A stretch of DNA of 64,000 nt from Corbicula japonica (lineage: Eukaryota; Mollusca; Bivalvia; Venerida; Cyrenidae), in NCBI GenBank assembly GCA_038501625.1, contig JAZAYU010000123.1, forward strand, positions 62,001 through 126,000, given 5' to 3'. The notes under the pieces are model-generated. The model did no database searches, was not told the origin of the DNA, and saw only the letters and a program-made list of their open reading frames with translations. The position numbers and the translations under genes were made by a program. Below, in pieces: positions 17,609 to 32,600 of this stretch. The first letter of the stretch is position 1; each line of letters starts with the position of its first letter.

Positions 17609-17676
17609 ATGGCTTTGAAGATTTTAGGAATACTGTTCAGTTTGTTTTTGTGCACAGCCGCCCAGAGTTGGCGAGG
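17609..17676 (+). CDS. copy B signal-peptide exon
   Basis: ATG at 17609 opens [20 protein letters not shown], a classic secretory signal (basic residue, hydrophobic core, small residues before a likely cut after Ala-Ala or Gln-Ser). The donor GTAAGT follows WRG with two bases of a split codon. The next matching phase is at 27444. I chose this start because no other ATG gives a signal peptide with a compatible phase. Confidence 0.75.
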
Positions 17677-20600
17677 GTAAGTTTATATAAAATTTTGTTG
17701 TTTTTTGCTCCATTCAATATGCATTAAGTCAAGAGAATTGTTTTTGTAATATGTTTTAATTTTTTCAGTGTACATTATTACACTTTATGCCGACCAAAAA
17801 GGGTCTCACATATATTTCAATCATCGCTATTTAATGTAATATTAGTTGAAATACATGATTTTGCGGATTATAAATGACCCAACTGGCAACCATACTGAAT
17901 GACGTCATTGGTGTTTGATAAAAATGTGCCTGTTAATGATAGTCCAGTCAGCGTAGCATATCACCTTGAACTAATTGCAAAAGTTTCACTAAGTGTCATC
18001 TGCGAAACATCAGACATTGATATACATTCAACAAAAAGTTGCACTCCGGTGGATTGGGGGAAATTGGTTTAATTGATCATTTAAATTTCGGGTTTAATGA
18101 TTCAACAATTATGAACATGATTGTACGCCATACTCGAACACATAAAGTTTGCACGCGCCATTTTTGAACTTCCGGAAGCATGTAAACAAACAAGGTCGAG
18201 TGTTTATTGCAAGAATTGTTGTCTGGAATGACGAATTTTGTCATGTAAGTTGATTATTAATTTCATATTTTATATATTTTATTGTTTAATGCATTAGTTT
18301 GAATGCTTGACTTTAAAATGCCTGTAAATGTTCGATTTCATCGTGTAACGGAAACCAGTGAATTTTCATTTATTTTGTTATATATTTCATTATTAAACTC
18401 AATAAAGTAAACACAGAACAGCTAGTTATTGTAAAATATTGAAATAAATCCCCAATATGGCTATTTTCCGTAGATTTGGTATTGACCTTCACAAAAAGGT
18501 TTTCGCAGATTTTTAAAACTACGGAAGCCAATACGCAGCAAAACCATAACTATAATTCTTTTAGATGCAATTGTCTTATTCGTGTTTTACAGTCAATATC
18601 GGCAAATATGGAGTACCTAAATTTATTTAAAATGAAAGTATAGTGAATAAACAATTGTAACATTAATCTTTAACATGGAACACGAAGAGACGGTAAAAAA
18701 ATAAGTTTTACATCAATATATTATATTAACAAAAATATTTATAAAAAGCAGCCTTTTCACACTGTAAACATATTTTACGTTATGTTTATTTAATGTAACA
18801 CATATTTATTATTTTTTCATCATTATTTACAGAGTCATATGGCATTCCCATATCATCATCACTCGACTATGAATAGGGTGTATCTGTATCTTAATGACTA
18901 AATAAAATATTTTGCAATACAGATATTTATAACAACAGAAAAATGTCATTTAATACGGTGAAAGAAACGTTGGGATTTTTTCATTAAGTACAGGTTCAGA
19001 TTATAATCACTATTGCATCCAGGTATTTCACAGTCAGTTTTTCTATCGAGATTTTATTTATAAACTTAAGAAAATAAAATGCACCCCTTGGTTGCACGAC
19101 GGTGACAGGGGTTGAAGAGTTTATGAAATCTTGTAAAAGAACATAGATGCTCGATTTTTGTTTCTTTTATCCGTGTCATCTTGTTCTTGCTGATTTGACT
19201 CCAGACTCTGGTCTCAGTAAGATCATTGACTATCTGCCCTTTTGCATTACAATACTATTAGCTTCTTATGTTTTATATGTGTGTGTGCTTTTGCGTGCAT
19301 TAATGTCGAGTTTTAGATGGGTTGAAATTATTACACCAAGACAACTTTTACGTGTTTGTTCATATGGGAATTTGTTAGGGCAAGTGTGAGGTTGGTGAAC
19401 CCTAGAACCTGGTTTATACCCCCAGTGACAAATTGTTTTATCACTGACCGTTCCGAGGCGGTAACCCCAATAGATCTCTTTTTTGTTTATTGTTTGTGGT
19501 GTCTTATTTGAAATCGATCGTCTTATAACACATGCTCTCTTTTCCTCTTTAAGTTTTGGCTGCTTGGGGAGGCTGTGTTTTCTGATTATTCGAATTCCTG
19601 ACATGCATGTTCATTTTTTGAAATACACGTTTTAGCAAATCGATATTAGTTTGCAAACGTAAATTGAACAAGCTGGGTGTGTTTTGTATCATCAGGACAA
19701 TGGTTTTCATTCATCCTTTCGGTTCTGCTAATGCGAACATTAACTTCTGAACTGGTGGTAAGAGTAAATGCTTTTCATTTTAAATAAATGCTGTTACGTT
19801 TGTATATATTTAATTTGGATTTTGTATTAAAATCTCACTTTCACATTTTTTGCAAATCATAAAGGCCAATTTTATTCTTTATTTGAAGGTTGTGACACAC
19901 CGTGGTAAAGGTTATTGCACCGTCAACAGAACCAGCCAGGATAGAATCTTGTGTATCCACGATGTTACACAGACCATATTTGAGACTCTCTTATGTTATA
20001 ATGATAATTGCGTCACATGTTCAATTGTCACATTTGATTTTCGTAATACTTGACTGTAGTTTTTATGGCAAGCATGCTAAACTTAAAAGTCTGAAGAGAG
20101 GTGCAGATGTTTGTTCTGTCAGACCCATCAAACTTCAAGACACAATACATACCAGAAATGTACAAAACAGAATAATTAATGGTTCCATGAAGTGCTTTGA
20201 CAGACACTGAACGTGCTGAGCAAGAGATCACATGTGTCGTTGAAGAAGACTCAGCACAGGAAGTGTACGTGCGATTCGATATAAGGCTAAAAAGACCATC
20301 ACCGAGAAAGATCTAGAACATCAAAATATGCTGTCTGTGTTTTCTGAAATAAATGTGATCTGTTACTTCTTTGGCATGCCAATACTGGTTTTGATTTAAC
20401 TTCTCACATATTAAGAATAGGAAAATCATCTGCAATAAAGGAGTTGATTGTTAATATAGACGCAAGAAGCTGAGAAACAGTTCATGACGAGTCAATCAGA
20501 CAAAAATGTAGGAAAACTAGGTGAAAAGACTATCCTCATGTTATTAGACAGATCTCCATGTATATCGCTAGATAGCCACGATCAAAAATTTACAGTGAAG

Positions 20601-23600
20601 GTGATTAAAAGGACGTTATTTGTGCAATTTTATACATTATCTCCAACATTAGACTCAGCATTTTTATTATAAACACGTCTATATTCAGAGCCAGATCTGG
20701 GTTGGAAATACAATGCTTAAACCTGAAGACTAGGGGTGGGATTTGACTGGTAACAAGTATTTGTTCTCTGCCTCCTGCACATGACAATATTTTAAATGCC
20801 AACTGTTGCCTTTAATAAAGTAACAATGTAGTACTTTTAGAAAACATGGTTTGGAATGTTATCAGAGTTGTAGATTTTTGAATTGTGTGTTGTTGCTTTG
20901 GGTGTTCGAATTCTCCAACTCAGGCAGAATTAGATATTGATGGATACATATGAACTTGAACAATGCTCACCATATTTTATCATACACCTTAACCCTTTTC
21001 TCCAAATATACGAATTTTAACGTGTTCGACCAGCGTACTGTAGATCGTGCCGTCTGATCTGGGTCTGCACTTGTCATCTTTGTCGAAAGTATCTTTAAAC
21101 TCTAAAAGCCAACAGTATAGATCCTGATCAGATGGTATCGATGTGCCAGCTGATCTCGATCTTAACTGTTCGCCTACACAATAAAAACGGTATCTATGTA
21201 GTAAAGGATTTTTATTGTTCTCTTTTGAGGCAAATTGCTATATCCTTATTTAAATAAAGCTTCTTAAATAAGTTTTAACAATTAGATTATGAAATAGTGG
21301 CAATGCTTAGAAAAAATGTTGTAGCCTTTAGGCTGCGTCCGTATCTCCTTACATAAAGTAAGTAACTGACAATTGTGTGACCTTTGGATTTGCCCCTACC
21401 TTGATTAAATTTCATTTGTGTAGGATAGCACCAGGTCACTTTAATGGCGATTTCATGTAAATAAAAAAAAGTAAATATAATTTATCTAAATAATCATATT
21501 TCATGTTTATAATTGTTTATCCAATCCAATTATATGTAGAGTAATTTAAATTATATTATTGGTGTATTTAGAACATAAAGTGTTTTTTGTTCGGATATGA
21601 ACTTCATTTTACATTCATGAGAATAATGCCTTCTATGCATGTACAGTTTTCGTTTTCTTAATTATATTGATATACAATGATTATAAAATAAACCTAGGTG
21701 TATCATATTTATGCATTTTACATTGTATTTAAAAAATTGAAAAAGAATAAAACAAATTTATATTTTATCAAAATATTAATTTTAACTTTAGTGGGTGGGG
21801 TAAAATAACCTCTAAAAATGTTCTGATTTTGCAAGATTGCAAACCAAAATGAAACTATGGCAAGTTTTGAACATTTACTACTTCAATAACGACATTCTCC
21901 AGTATTCTTGGACAAACGTTTTATTAAAACTTTGATCAATGCTTTAGTTTTATCCAACAATGGATATGTTATAAACTTGCAGCTTTTATCGGTCAGTCAG
22001 TTCAATGTGTTTTTTTTTTGTTTCAAATTTCCCATCAGTTTTCAAATTGCAACTTTTTGTCTTTTAAAGAAGACACGTGTTTCTTACAAAAAAAACCCAT
22101 AAAAATCAATTATTTTGCATTTTCCTTACAATTTGATGATTTTTTTTATTTTTACTTAAGTGGGTGGGGTAAAATGACCTCTATAAATGTTCTGATTTCG
22201 CAGGATTGCAATCCAAAATGAAACTATGATCAGTGCTTTAATTTTATCCAAAAAATGGATATGTTTAAAATTTGAATATTTTTTCCGATCAGTCAGTTCA
22301 AATGCGTTTTTTCCAAATTTCCCATCAGTTTCCAAATTGCAACTTTTTACCCTTTAAAGTAGACATGTTCTTCTAACAAAAAACATACAAATCGATTCTT
22401 TTGCAATTTCTTCACACTTCGATGCTATTTTGGGGTACGCTGACTAGCCTATGAGTTATAGTTTACGTGATATTAGTCTGGCTAAAACGTGATTAAGTTT
22501 TTAACTTTAATATCAATATACAAGGTATAAATATGGGTTTGCAGTAATCATAACATAACATAACATAAACTTTTTTGGCGTAAAATAGCATATAGCACAT
22601 TTATAGCCACAAAGTAATAAATAACAGGTATAATAAAGACATGAAAATTCACAACGTTAGATTTTACCAAGACAAATTTTTCAAGAAGTTAAAGAAATAC
22701 AAGCAGTAACAACTTTTATCAAAACAATTTTTTAAGTTAAACTTGATGACAGTACATAAATTTAATACTTAATTTTATTCAACTCGGTATTATTTCTGGA
22801 TTTAAATGCAAAGTGTACAAATTTTGCTAAATTGTTTATCAATTTTGTATTACTTGACGACATAATGGATTCAATTTTTTGTAAATTTGGCCATCTGCAG
22901 AAATCAGAATCGTTTACGCAAATCGATAGGTGGATTGTTTGTTGTATTTTTGGTATTGCTCTGTTAAAACTCTAAAACAAACAATCATTAACCAACAACT
23001 AGTTTTACAATGCATGTTAAACATTTTACGTGTACACATCAAATACGTTGATTACATTTAACTCAAGTGCTTTAAATTTCTAGAAAAGTATGTGTATACA
23101 AGTGACCAGATGCGGTTTATTTATAAAAGCCATCAGCTTAAATTTAAAGTTAGTTTACAGTATGCTTAAAATGAACATCGTAAACACATTGAAATTCACA
23201 ATTTAATTGCAAAACGACGTTCATACGTCATTATAGAATCTAGTTCTAAAGAAAGGCAATAAAATCCGCTAATATTTCAGGTTCCCAACAGTGTTTCTCT
23301 TTAACCTTAACTTGATGTATGGCAATTGGTAAGACAGTTTAGTGGAGATATATTTACTGCATTGAAACATATTGAATAAACAAAGTCTCCACAAAAAATG
23401 AAATAGCAAACTATGAAAACTTTTAAAGGATGATTAAATCTTACACGTGATAACAGATTTTGGAAAAATATCGGTCACTGCAAAAGATTCTATTATGCAC
23501 CGATTTAACACTTATCCTAAAAATAATATTTAGCAAATACAACTTAAAACGGTGCATAACTTAACCCTGGCAGCTATGTAATCTGTTACAAATAAAAGCA

Positions 23601-26600
23601 TTGATATACGAGTATGAAAGTTGAAAAATGGATATTTTTTTTATTTTTTGAAAGCCAACAGGTTCTCAATGAGCACAATCACCAAACATTATCGCAAGTG
23701 GAGAAATATCAAAGTGTTCCGAAAGTTTTTAAATCAGGCCCCAAGGTTATAAAACTGAGCATGGAAACCAGTCTCAAATCTCAAGCATCTGATTGGCTGA
23801 AATGGCGACAAGTCGCCATTTCAGCCAATCAGATGCTTGAGATTTGAGACTGGTTTCCAATCTCAGCTTTATAACCTTGGGTACAGTTCTACAGAAGCCG
23901 GAGACCATTTTGCAACAAATCTTTTAACCCTTTCCTGGATAGATACACCTTTATTGCTAGGGCGAACAGTTTAGATCCAGATCAGCCGGCACATCCGTGC
24001 CGTCTGATCAGGATCTAAACTGTTCGCTTTTTGATTCATTAGGTTATTTCTGACCAAAATGCGACCAGTGCAGATCCTGATCAGACGGCACGGATGTGCC
24101 GACTGATCAGAATCTACACTGGTCGCACATGCGTAAAAATGCGTATATATCCAGGAATGGGTTAAGCAAACAATAACAAATATAGAACGTATTGTTGATA
24201 CAGTAGCCATGTCAAGAGCTTTAGATTAATAAAACACCCAAGAGCTTGTCACCGAGTGTCAATCAAACCAACTTCAAGTTTTAACTAGTGAAATAATATA
24301 ATAAATAACAATGGGAGAGAATGGTGTACATTAAAGATTTTCATGTTTTTATAGTTTGTTTTTTTTTTTGCTAAAAAAATCATTGCAACTAATTATCCTT
24401 TTTGAATTGCATAAAAGAAATAATTTTATCATCATATCTGCTATAATAGTGATGTGGCGATTAAAAAACGTTCTGCAAATGTTATGTTATATTATTTCCG
24501 AAACATACGGTTTAAATTCATTGCAATTAATAGAAAAATTTGTAAACCAAGTGTCACATTAACCAAAAGTCACGTTGTATACGTTTTTACAGCCAATTAA
24601 CAGGCTCATTAAGACCGACATATATCATGTTCAGTGGCCCTTTTCATCGTTTCTGTTTTGTCTTAAAGATATTAAAAACGTTTTGTTTATTGCAATTATT
24701 GCATATTTATTTTTCTACGCACAGTCAAATGCTTTAAAAAAAGTTGTGCAAACGCACTGTTAACTTGTGTAATTATTAAGTTGAGCTCAACCCGGGGCTA
24801 GGCCGCTTGTGCAGTTATAAGCATTTACATTACTGCGAATGATCAGGCTAAACAAACCGAGCCTGCAATATTTTTATATTTTTATATATGTCGTTCCGAT
24901 AGCTTTCAAAGTTCATTTTCGTGTATTTCGATTAGAGTGCAAGTGAGTCGAGATACGTATAACATAATTATTGCATGCCAATACTGATTTACATGACACC
25001 TAACAGTCCGGATTTTGTCCGATATTGTTTTCCAACACAGTATTCTGGTATTATATAAAATGCATTTTTTGACAAAAATTGTTGTTAAAGAAGACAGAAA
25101 CTTTGATTTGCTCTTAAATGTGACCGCATTACTGGGTTTTACGCTTAGTTCAAAGCAGATACAACTGTGCAACGGTACGTATATATGTTCAACAATATCT
25201 TGAGCTGTAGCATAATATATTATAAACTGTCAGATAATTTGCGTCCTGCTAACCAAGAATACAACACCGGCGGAGCACCAAGATGAATGGAATAGTTGAT
25301 TATTGAAGTGCAATGAATTTGTCAATAGCGTCACACAAACACGATAGAAACCTCGTTGTCAAACTGCTGTCCCTTTTTTTTGTTTGTCATGTTGTTTTAT
25401 AATTAATAACAATAATATTGAGACATCTCTACAGTGTCAGCTGTTGATATGTGAATTAGTTTGCTAAGTAATTTATATATGGCTGGTATTTTAATTACAT
25501 TTTTACATATTTATATTGCCAATTAAGGTTTATTTTGAATCGGAGCAAAACATGCGAAAGTTAGCGATAAAAGATAAAAGAATCAACATTTCAACTAAAT
25601 TGTTCTCACAAACACTTTAATCTTATTTTTAAATGATCAAGTTTATGTATACTTATTTTTACATGTAGAGATCATGATTGTACTGAACTTAATATCTATA
25701 GGGTCCAGCCCGGGTAAAGGCGTTGTTGGTACATGAAACAGCTTCTTCCCATAGCCAAACACGGGCTGAAAGAAGAACCTAAACATTATAACTTGGTCTC
25801 TTTTAAAATTCAACGATAAGGCTAATTACTTGTAAATAGTCCAGCGGATGTTCCTACTCGGGCTAGTCAGACAATGGCTGACACTAAATAGTCCCAATTT
25901 TTTTGCCTTTTGGGGGCATTAAATGGCTAGTATGGCCTGAAAGGAACATGTTAAGTAAATGAGATGCTTTTACTGACACACTGATAGCAAATTTATGTTT
26001 GGAAATGCAGTATATGAAAAAAAGGCCCTGGTTTTAGGACGGCATATGTAAAACAGTTTTGAAGTTCACACAGAAGTGAAAAAAACAGACCACCGGTTTC
26101 AAGGTGTCAAATCTCTGTTAATTGATACATGACCCCTACTTTTCTTGCTGGAAATGGACAGTAGAAACGATTAGCTTTAAAAGCATGTAAGTTAGCCCTT
26201 ATTAAAATGGTACCAGCTATGATTGCCAGCCTTTTGAAACATGTCATGTTTACTATAGTTTATATAGGGAAGTCTATTTACAGGTCTTACACCTATAAGA
26301 AGTACAAGTGGAGGGCAGCATTTGAATATTTATATTGTCTGCAATGTTATTTTTCACTAAAATTGTGTGCTGACCAATTTTAAGCAAATTTGAAAGTCAA
26401 AAATCAGTATAACTGTGTTACAGGAGGCAAACTTAGGTTTTAATTAGGTTTGGGGTCATTTTTAACTGTTTTTTGCCTTAAAAATGCCACAATTGATACC
26501 CTGTGTGGCCCATTTTGCATGTGTCAGCTCAAAAAGTGAGTTGCTTTTATTAGTTGAGATGTTTTACTATTATTCATAACCATATTTTTGAGAAATTTGA

Positions 26601-29600
26601 TGTTTTTAAATTTTTATTAGCAAGAAATGAATTCTTAGGTTTAGCCGCTTGGCCGCAAATGCGTACCAGAATAGGTGGTGTTGGAAAATTCCTCATATTG
26701 AGTTCATTTTTGCTAACTGAAAGCTGAAACTTGGTAGATATATTGCAAACATCATATTATTGAATAAAAACAGAAAATATAAGATATTGAAAAACACAAG
26801 TTTTCTTATAGGCTAATTACTTGTAAATAGTCCAGCGGATGTTCCTACTCGGGCTAGTCAGACAATGGCTGACACTAAATAGTCCCAATTTTTGTGCCTT
26901 TTGGGGGCATTAAATGGCTAGTATGGCCTGAAAGGAACATGTTAAGTAAATGAGATGCTTTTACTGACACACTGATAGCAAATTTATGTTTGGAAATGCA
27001 GTATATGAAAAAAGGCCCTGGTTTTAGGACGGCATATGTAAAACAGTTTTGAAGTTCACACAGAAGTGAAAAAAACAGACCACCGGTTTCAAGGTGTCAA
27101 ATCTCTGTTAATTGATACATGACCCCTACTTTTCTTGCTGGAAATGGACAGTAGAAACGATTAGCTTTAAAAGCATGTAAGTTAGCCCTTATTAAAATGG
27201 TACCAGCTATGATTGCCAGCCTTTTGAAACATGTCATGTTTACTATAGTTTATATAGGGAAGTCTGTTTACAGGTCTTACACCATAACGCATTTGAATTT
27301 GTCGATAAAACTTGTGTTTACCAACCTAATACTTAACCGGTCAGGAACTAATAACTTACATGTACAAATGTACATTGTACAGATTTACACAATAACTCTT
27401 TCTAAATCTTCGGAGTCCATAAAATAATTTTATTATTTTACAGCAACTATGTGGCTGTTAGACACAGCACTACTTACTGGAGGCAATACTGTGCCTGTTG
27501 GTACTGGTGGTGGTAAGTAGTATATCATTCATCAGTTTGACGGGCGATAGTATGTCGTAACCGAAGAAACTGACCGCAATCACAACCACGACATTAAGAA
27601 ATTAATAAATTTGGTCGATTTTTTATGCGTAACAATCAAATAGCTTGGTCAACAAACAACTTCCATATGCCATGACAAGCGCAGAAACAGTCCTGCTTCT
27701 GTTTTCTTTATAAATATGACGAACCTAATACAGTCAATATGCAGTTGAATTGACCTTTCTTAGTCGTGTGATCAACAAAGAAAGTTCGTCATTGCAATGA
27801 GAAACGAACAGACGTTTATAACAGGTTGAAACGTGTTAAGTCTACCATATAAGTATCAGTTTAATATGGTATGCCTCTGATATTTTCATCATATGAAAGT
27901 TAATGTTTATCGGGCCATTATATTTAATAGGGGCTGTTCGCACTGGCGAGGTTACTGGCAGACTGATTACTACTATGTAAACCAATGTCAGCCTGGATGG
28001 ACACATAATGGGGACCTTAACTGCAATATACGTAAGGATTTTGTTCTGAGAAGGGAAAAATACGTTTAAGGTAGACACAATGATTAGTTGATTTCTTTAA
28101 GGAAAAAAAATGGTCCATAGAACAGATGTTCACGTCTTTATCATTGTCATGAACAAGCTCTTGAGACTAGAGTCTTATATTTCAATGTCTGATTATTTTC
28201 TTTCCTTGTTGACGTTTGTTATAAAACGTTGCCAAATTATGTACGACCATGTTTGAACAATTTCCCGGGCTTCAACACATATTTGCAGTCTCATAAGGTT
28301 TTGATACGATTCGTGCCGGTTAAACAGGATCTAGTCTCACACAAGCTGTTATTCTTTTAAGTACCCAGCATATAAAACATTGAAGAGCTTGAAACATTGT
28401 TCCTGGACTCCTACAACACATTTACTTTTGAATGTACGAAATACGCACTTCTATTTATTAATTAAATACTTCATTGACCTAATGCTAAGTTTTTTCATGG
28501 GATTTAAATTTTGGAATCATTTGGCATATCAGACTGTGTCAAGTTTAGTTTGGGTTCCATGGTCCGATGTACGCTCCCCTGAATAGTGCATTTAAGTGGT
28601 TGAATGTGTTCGTATTATGTCTGTATTTATTATTTGTTAGTAAAGCGCAATGGAATATTTTGATGTTTGCTCTTTAAAAATGTCATGAATTCGCATTTTA
28701 TGTCTCAAAAAAAAGTTTTCTATTAGAAAAGACAATGATGGGTCCACCGTGTTGGATAATATTAAGAGTATTAACTTTCATGTAAAGATTAAAAAAAAAG
28801 TAAGGTTTGTTAAGTTTGTTGTTTAATTTCCTGAATGACCTTTATACTTATACTGTCTGTTGTTCTTGAGATGGTTGGGCAATTTTTTTACTGGCGCACC
28901 CCAATAAATAGTTTAACACCCCCATATGTTAAATATGCTTTCTACTGACAGTTTTAAAGCAGCAGCTGTTAAGGTTTTATTTTTCATTAATTCTTTGTTA
29001 TTGCGGGTGTTATCTTTTTCCCGTTCCTCTATTTGGATGTGTTAGGTAGAGTAGGTTTTCACCTGTTTAGCATTGTTTATGTGTATTAAGATACGTTTTG
29101 TTGGAATCAAATTATATTCAACATATTAGAATAGTTAAACATTTGACAATTGAATTCACTGTTCATCGGAATGATGTATACGTATAAAACTATTTCAAGT
29201 TCTACATACCTAACCAATTTCTGTCCTACTTTTTATCGGTGACCCACTACTCATTCGTTTGGAGACGAAAATAAATCATGCATTTTTTCTAACTACATGT
29301 TGATAGTATATCTTAGCAAGGACACCAAATTTACTTGATTAAATCAATATCTCCTCCGTTTATGTACTTTGCAATAAGCAATAAAGTTAAGAAAACAAAT
29401 AATCCACTGACATCAAATATATTATGCTAAACCATGAACAACTGTCTTCTTACCCCCTTGCAGGTTTTCTTCAAAATTTATGATGTTGTTTGTGCTTTAA
29501 AGCATGTGTTATGTACAGTTTCAAATAAAAAATGAAAACGGTTCGATATTTTACGCTTCATTGATTGATTTGCAAAGTACATAAGTACTATCTACATCTA

Positions 29601-32600
29601 AACGAGACAATTGCATCAAAAAAGTCTGTCACTACAAAAGTCATAACAGTGATGAAATAGTTTCCATGTGGTCTGGTCCCCCACGATACCGGGGTCAGTT
29701 ACTGAATATGTAAATAAATCACAAGAACTAAAACTCAACTGATAAAAATTCGAACTCAATTTCTTTATCAATATCTCATCTTCTAATTACTTTAAAAAAA
29801 GGTGATATTACTTTCACAATTTATTGTTTATGGATATAAATAATGGCAGCCATATTTAATATAAGTAATCTGGGTCACCCCATGTGACCGGTGTAATAGT
29901 AAAATAATCACAATTATTTCCCACCAGTAATGATTACAATTGTGTCACATGACTTTTCCTCAATGAAAAATGACGTCAGTAGTTGCCAAACTGGATTTTA
30001 GTAGAAAAAAGGGGTATTTAATTCCAAATGGAGATAAAGGATATTAGGACTTATCATGAGATCATATGGATTTATGAAGGAAAAATTAGTGTATAAGGTA
30101 AATGTTTAAATACTCTCAAGACATTTTTTCCATTATAGCGCACATTGCATATTGCGGTAGAGAAGCAAAAATCACTCAAGTTTGTCGAAGTAAACAACCA
30201 GCAGGTGGCGCTTCGTCAAAAAAAAATCGCGATATTTTGTTTACAACGGTACCGTGGAGCCACCTGGATAAAAAACTAACCGATTTACACAAAGTCATAT
30301 AAAAGTGTAATCATCTCATTGCATTGCAGCTGAGCTTCATGGACACAAAAACAAGTTTTCTTTTTGATACATAATAAAATTTATTTAAGCCAAGTTAATG
30401 AAACAGTCCAAATATATCAACACAAATTTTATCTTCGGATTCAGGTTGTACAACAAACAAAAATAAACTTTGTAATTGCCGTGTATTATTCAAACTTTGT
30501 CCGTTATATCGAAATGATAATTATATACAATGTCTTGATCAAACAATTGCTGAGATCGACGGAGAGGTGTGCTCTTTGTGATTTGACTTTTCACAACTCG
30601 ACCCAATGTGATGTTGGACTACGAACTGAACGCAGTTGTAAACACGTTATAACTACAACGTTGTAACTACAACAGATTGTTGCATAATTAAAATCAGATT
30701 CATACGTCCTATGGTGAACACTACAAAGTCAGATTATATGAGGAAAGAAATGGTTTTAAATGTCGGTCTGTGCTCGAATTATATCTAGCGGAACTATTGT
30801 TGCCTTTTTCTACAGCTCTTGTAAGGTTGTTAAGTAACATCTGTCACAGATATTTACGTTTCGAATATTGCAGCCATATGCCGGCCGACATGTGCTAATG
30901 GAGGAACATGTGTGTACCCAAATGATTGTAACTGTCCCAGTACGGCATCCGGGAGATACACTGGATGCTCTACTTGTGAGTATAATTCAACAGTATCTTC
31001 GATAATACGGTCTTATAAATTATATTATAAAAAAACTATTATAAATTCATTTAAAAATCTTAAAACGGGTAATAAGATTATAATCCAATAAATTTAGGAA
31101 CACTCATGTAATGACTATGAAAGCGACAAGCTTCAGCATGGGCATAACAATTCAAAATTCAGGTCGGAAGAGACAATGTAAATGTCAATATTTAGAATTA
31201 AGCTTTGCATTTGCAATATTGATAATCCGTTTACCGATTACCGTTCTAATGAGGCTCGTCACTCTAGATATTCTCGTTCTGCTGGTTTCATCCTCCCAGT
31301 AAATATGTCAACTGTCTGGGTTTTTCGGCGTTAGCTGTCTAAGGTCACTTTTGACCTAGTTTTTCGACCAATGAAATGTTGTAAATAATACTCGTATTCT
31401 CTTATTATGCAGAGGGAAAATGAAATAAACTATTTCGATTGGTAGCTATTTACACCAGAGAGGCATCTAGCAGGGTGGAGAGGTATCTAGTGGGATTTTT
31501 ATTATTATGCAGCGGAAAAATCAAATAGATTAATTCGATTGGTTGTTAGTGGGTGTTGTATTGGAGGAAAAACATATTTACGATTTAAGTAACCAGTTAA
31601 GTCAATATTGATGGCTTAAATACAATATTATATGGAATATTCTTGGGTGTCAGGTAAACACTTGCATACAATACACAGTGTAAAACGAAAGAGAAGTGTA
31701 GATATTCCTAGTTCTTACTGGTTCCTTTCTAGTTCCTTTGATACTGATTATTAATTTCAAGTAAGAAATACAAGTTTACTGTAGTGTAGTGGCTAACACT
31801 CTCGCCTCTCAAGCGGAGGCCCCGGGTTCAATACTCAGGACGAACACTTTTTTTAAAGTTAATATACTTAAAAGTTGGTAGATTTCGCCCTTTGTAGCAG
31901 GCTGTTATTATTTATATTTATTAAATTTCAAGGACATTTATTCATCTTGAATTCTCGCTCTACACGAGGTATTTTATTGAAACTGAATATTTTGCTTCAG
32001 TATCTTTAATCGACTTGTTATCACTGTATGAAATTGTTGCAACAGCTTCAACATTTCTTTTTGAACGACACTTTCAATAAATTTATGAGTTGTCATGATT
32101 CGGTCGCTTAATCTCTAAGTCATACTAAGAAGGCAGGGAGGGTTCGTCGACAGCTATAACAAATAAAATAAAATAACTAAACTGTGTCTGTTTGCCTCTC
32201 TGTATTTCTTTCTTATATACATGTATATATAAATCTTTTCCATCAACGCCGTTTATCTTTTTTAAAGATATTTCTTGTTTTTTTCTTTCTTAAACCTTAT
32301 TTAGTTTTAGTTTCTTACTGCACTTTGTGGGAATTTGTTATTGTGGAGAAGGAGAAATTGTATTTCTGTTAGCTCTTTCTTTTGAAAATAACAATGTCAT
32401 TATCGCAGCCTTTAACAGCACACATTATTGTGGTGACTTGTTTCGTACAGATAATAATCTTAATTAAGTCTTGTTATTAACGTTGATCTCAAGTGCTTTT
32501 CTTGAATTTTAATATAAAATGACCATTCTGCTGTTATAGATGGATAAACAACCCCTTACCACCACATCAGTATTGCAGATATTAAGTTAGATATGGCCTT

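Noticed and set aside
25820..27283. LTR retrotransposon with 474-bp LTRs
   Set aside because: The arms do not start TG or end CA, and the 517-bp interior has no primer-binding site, polypurine tract or gag/pol frame that I can see.
31779..31852. functional tRNA-Glu (CTC) gene
   Set aside because: The D-arm and anticodon loop fit, but the T-stem and acceptor stem do not pair. It is kept only as a tRNA-like sequence.
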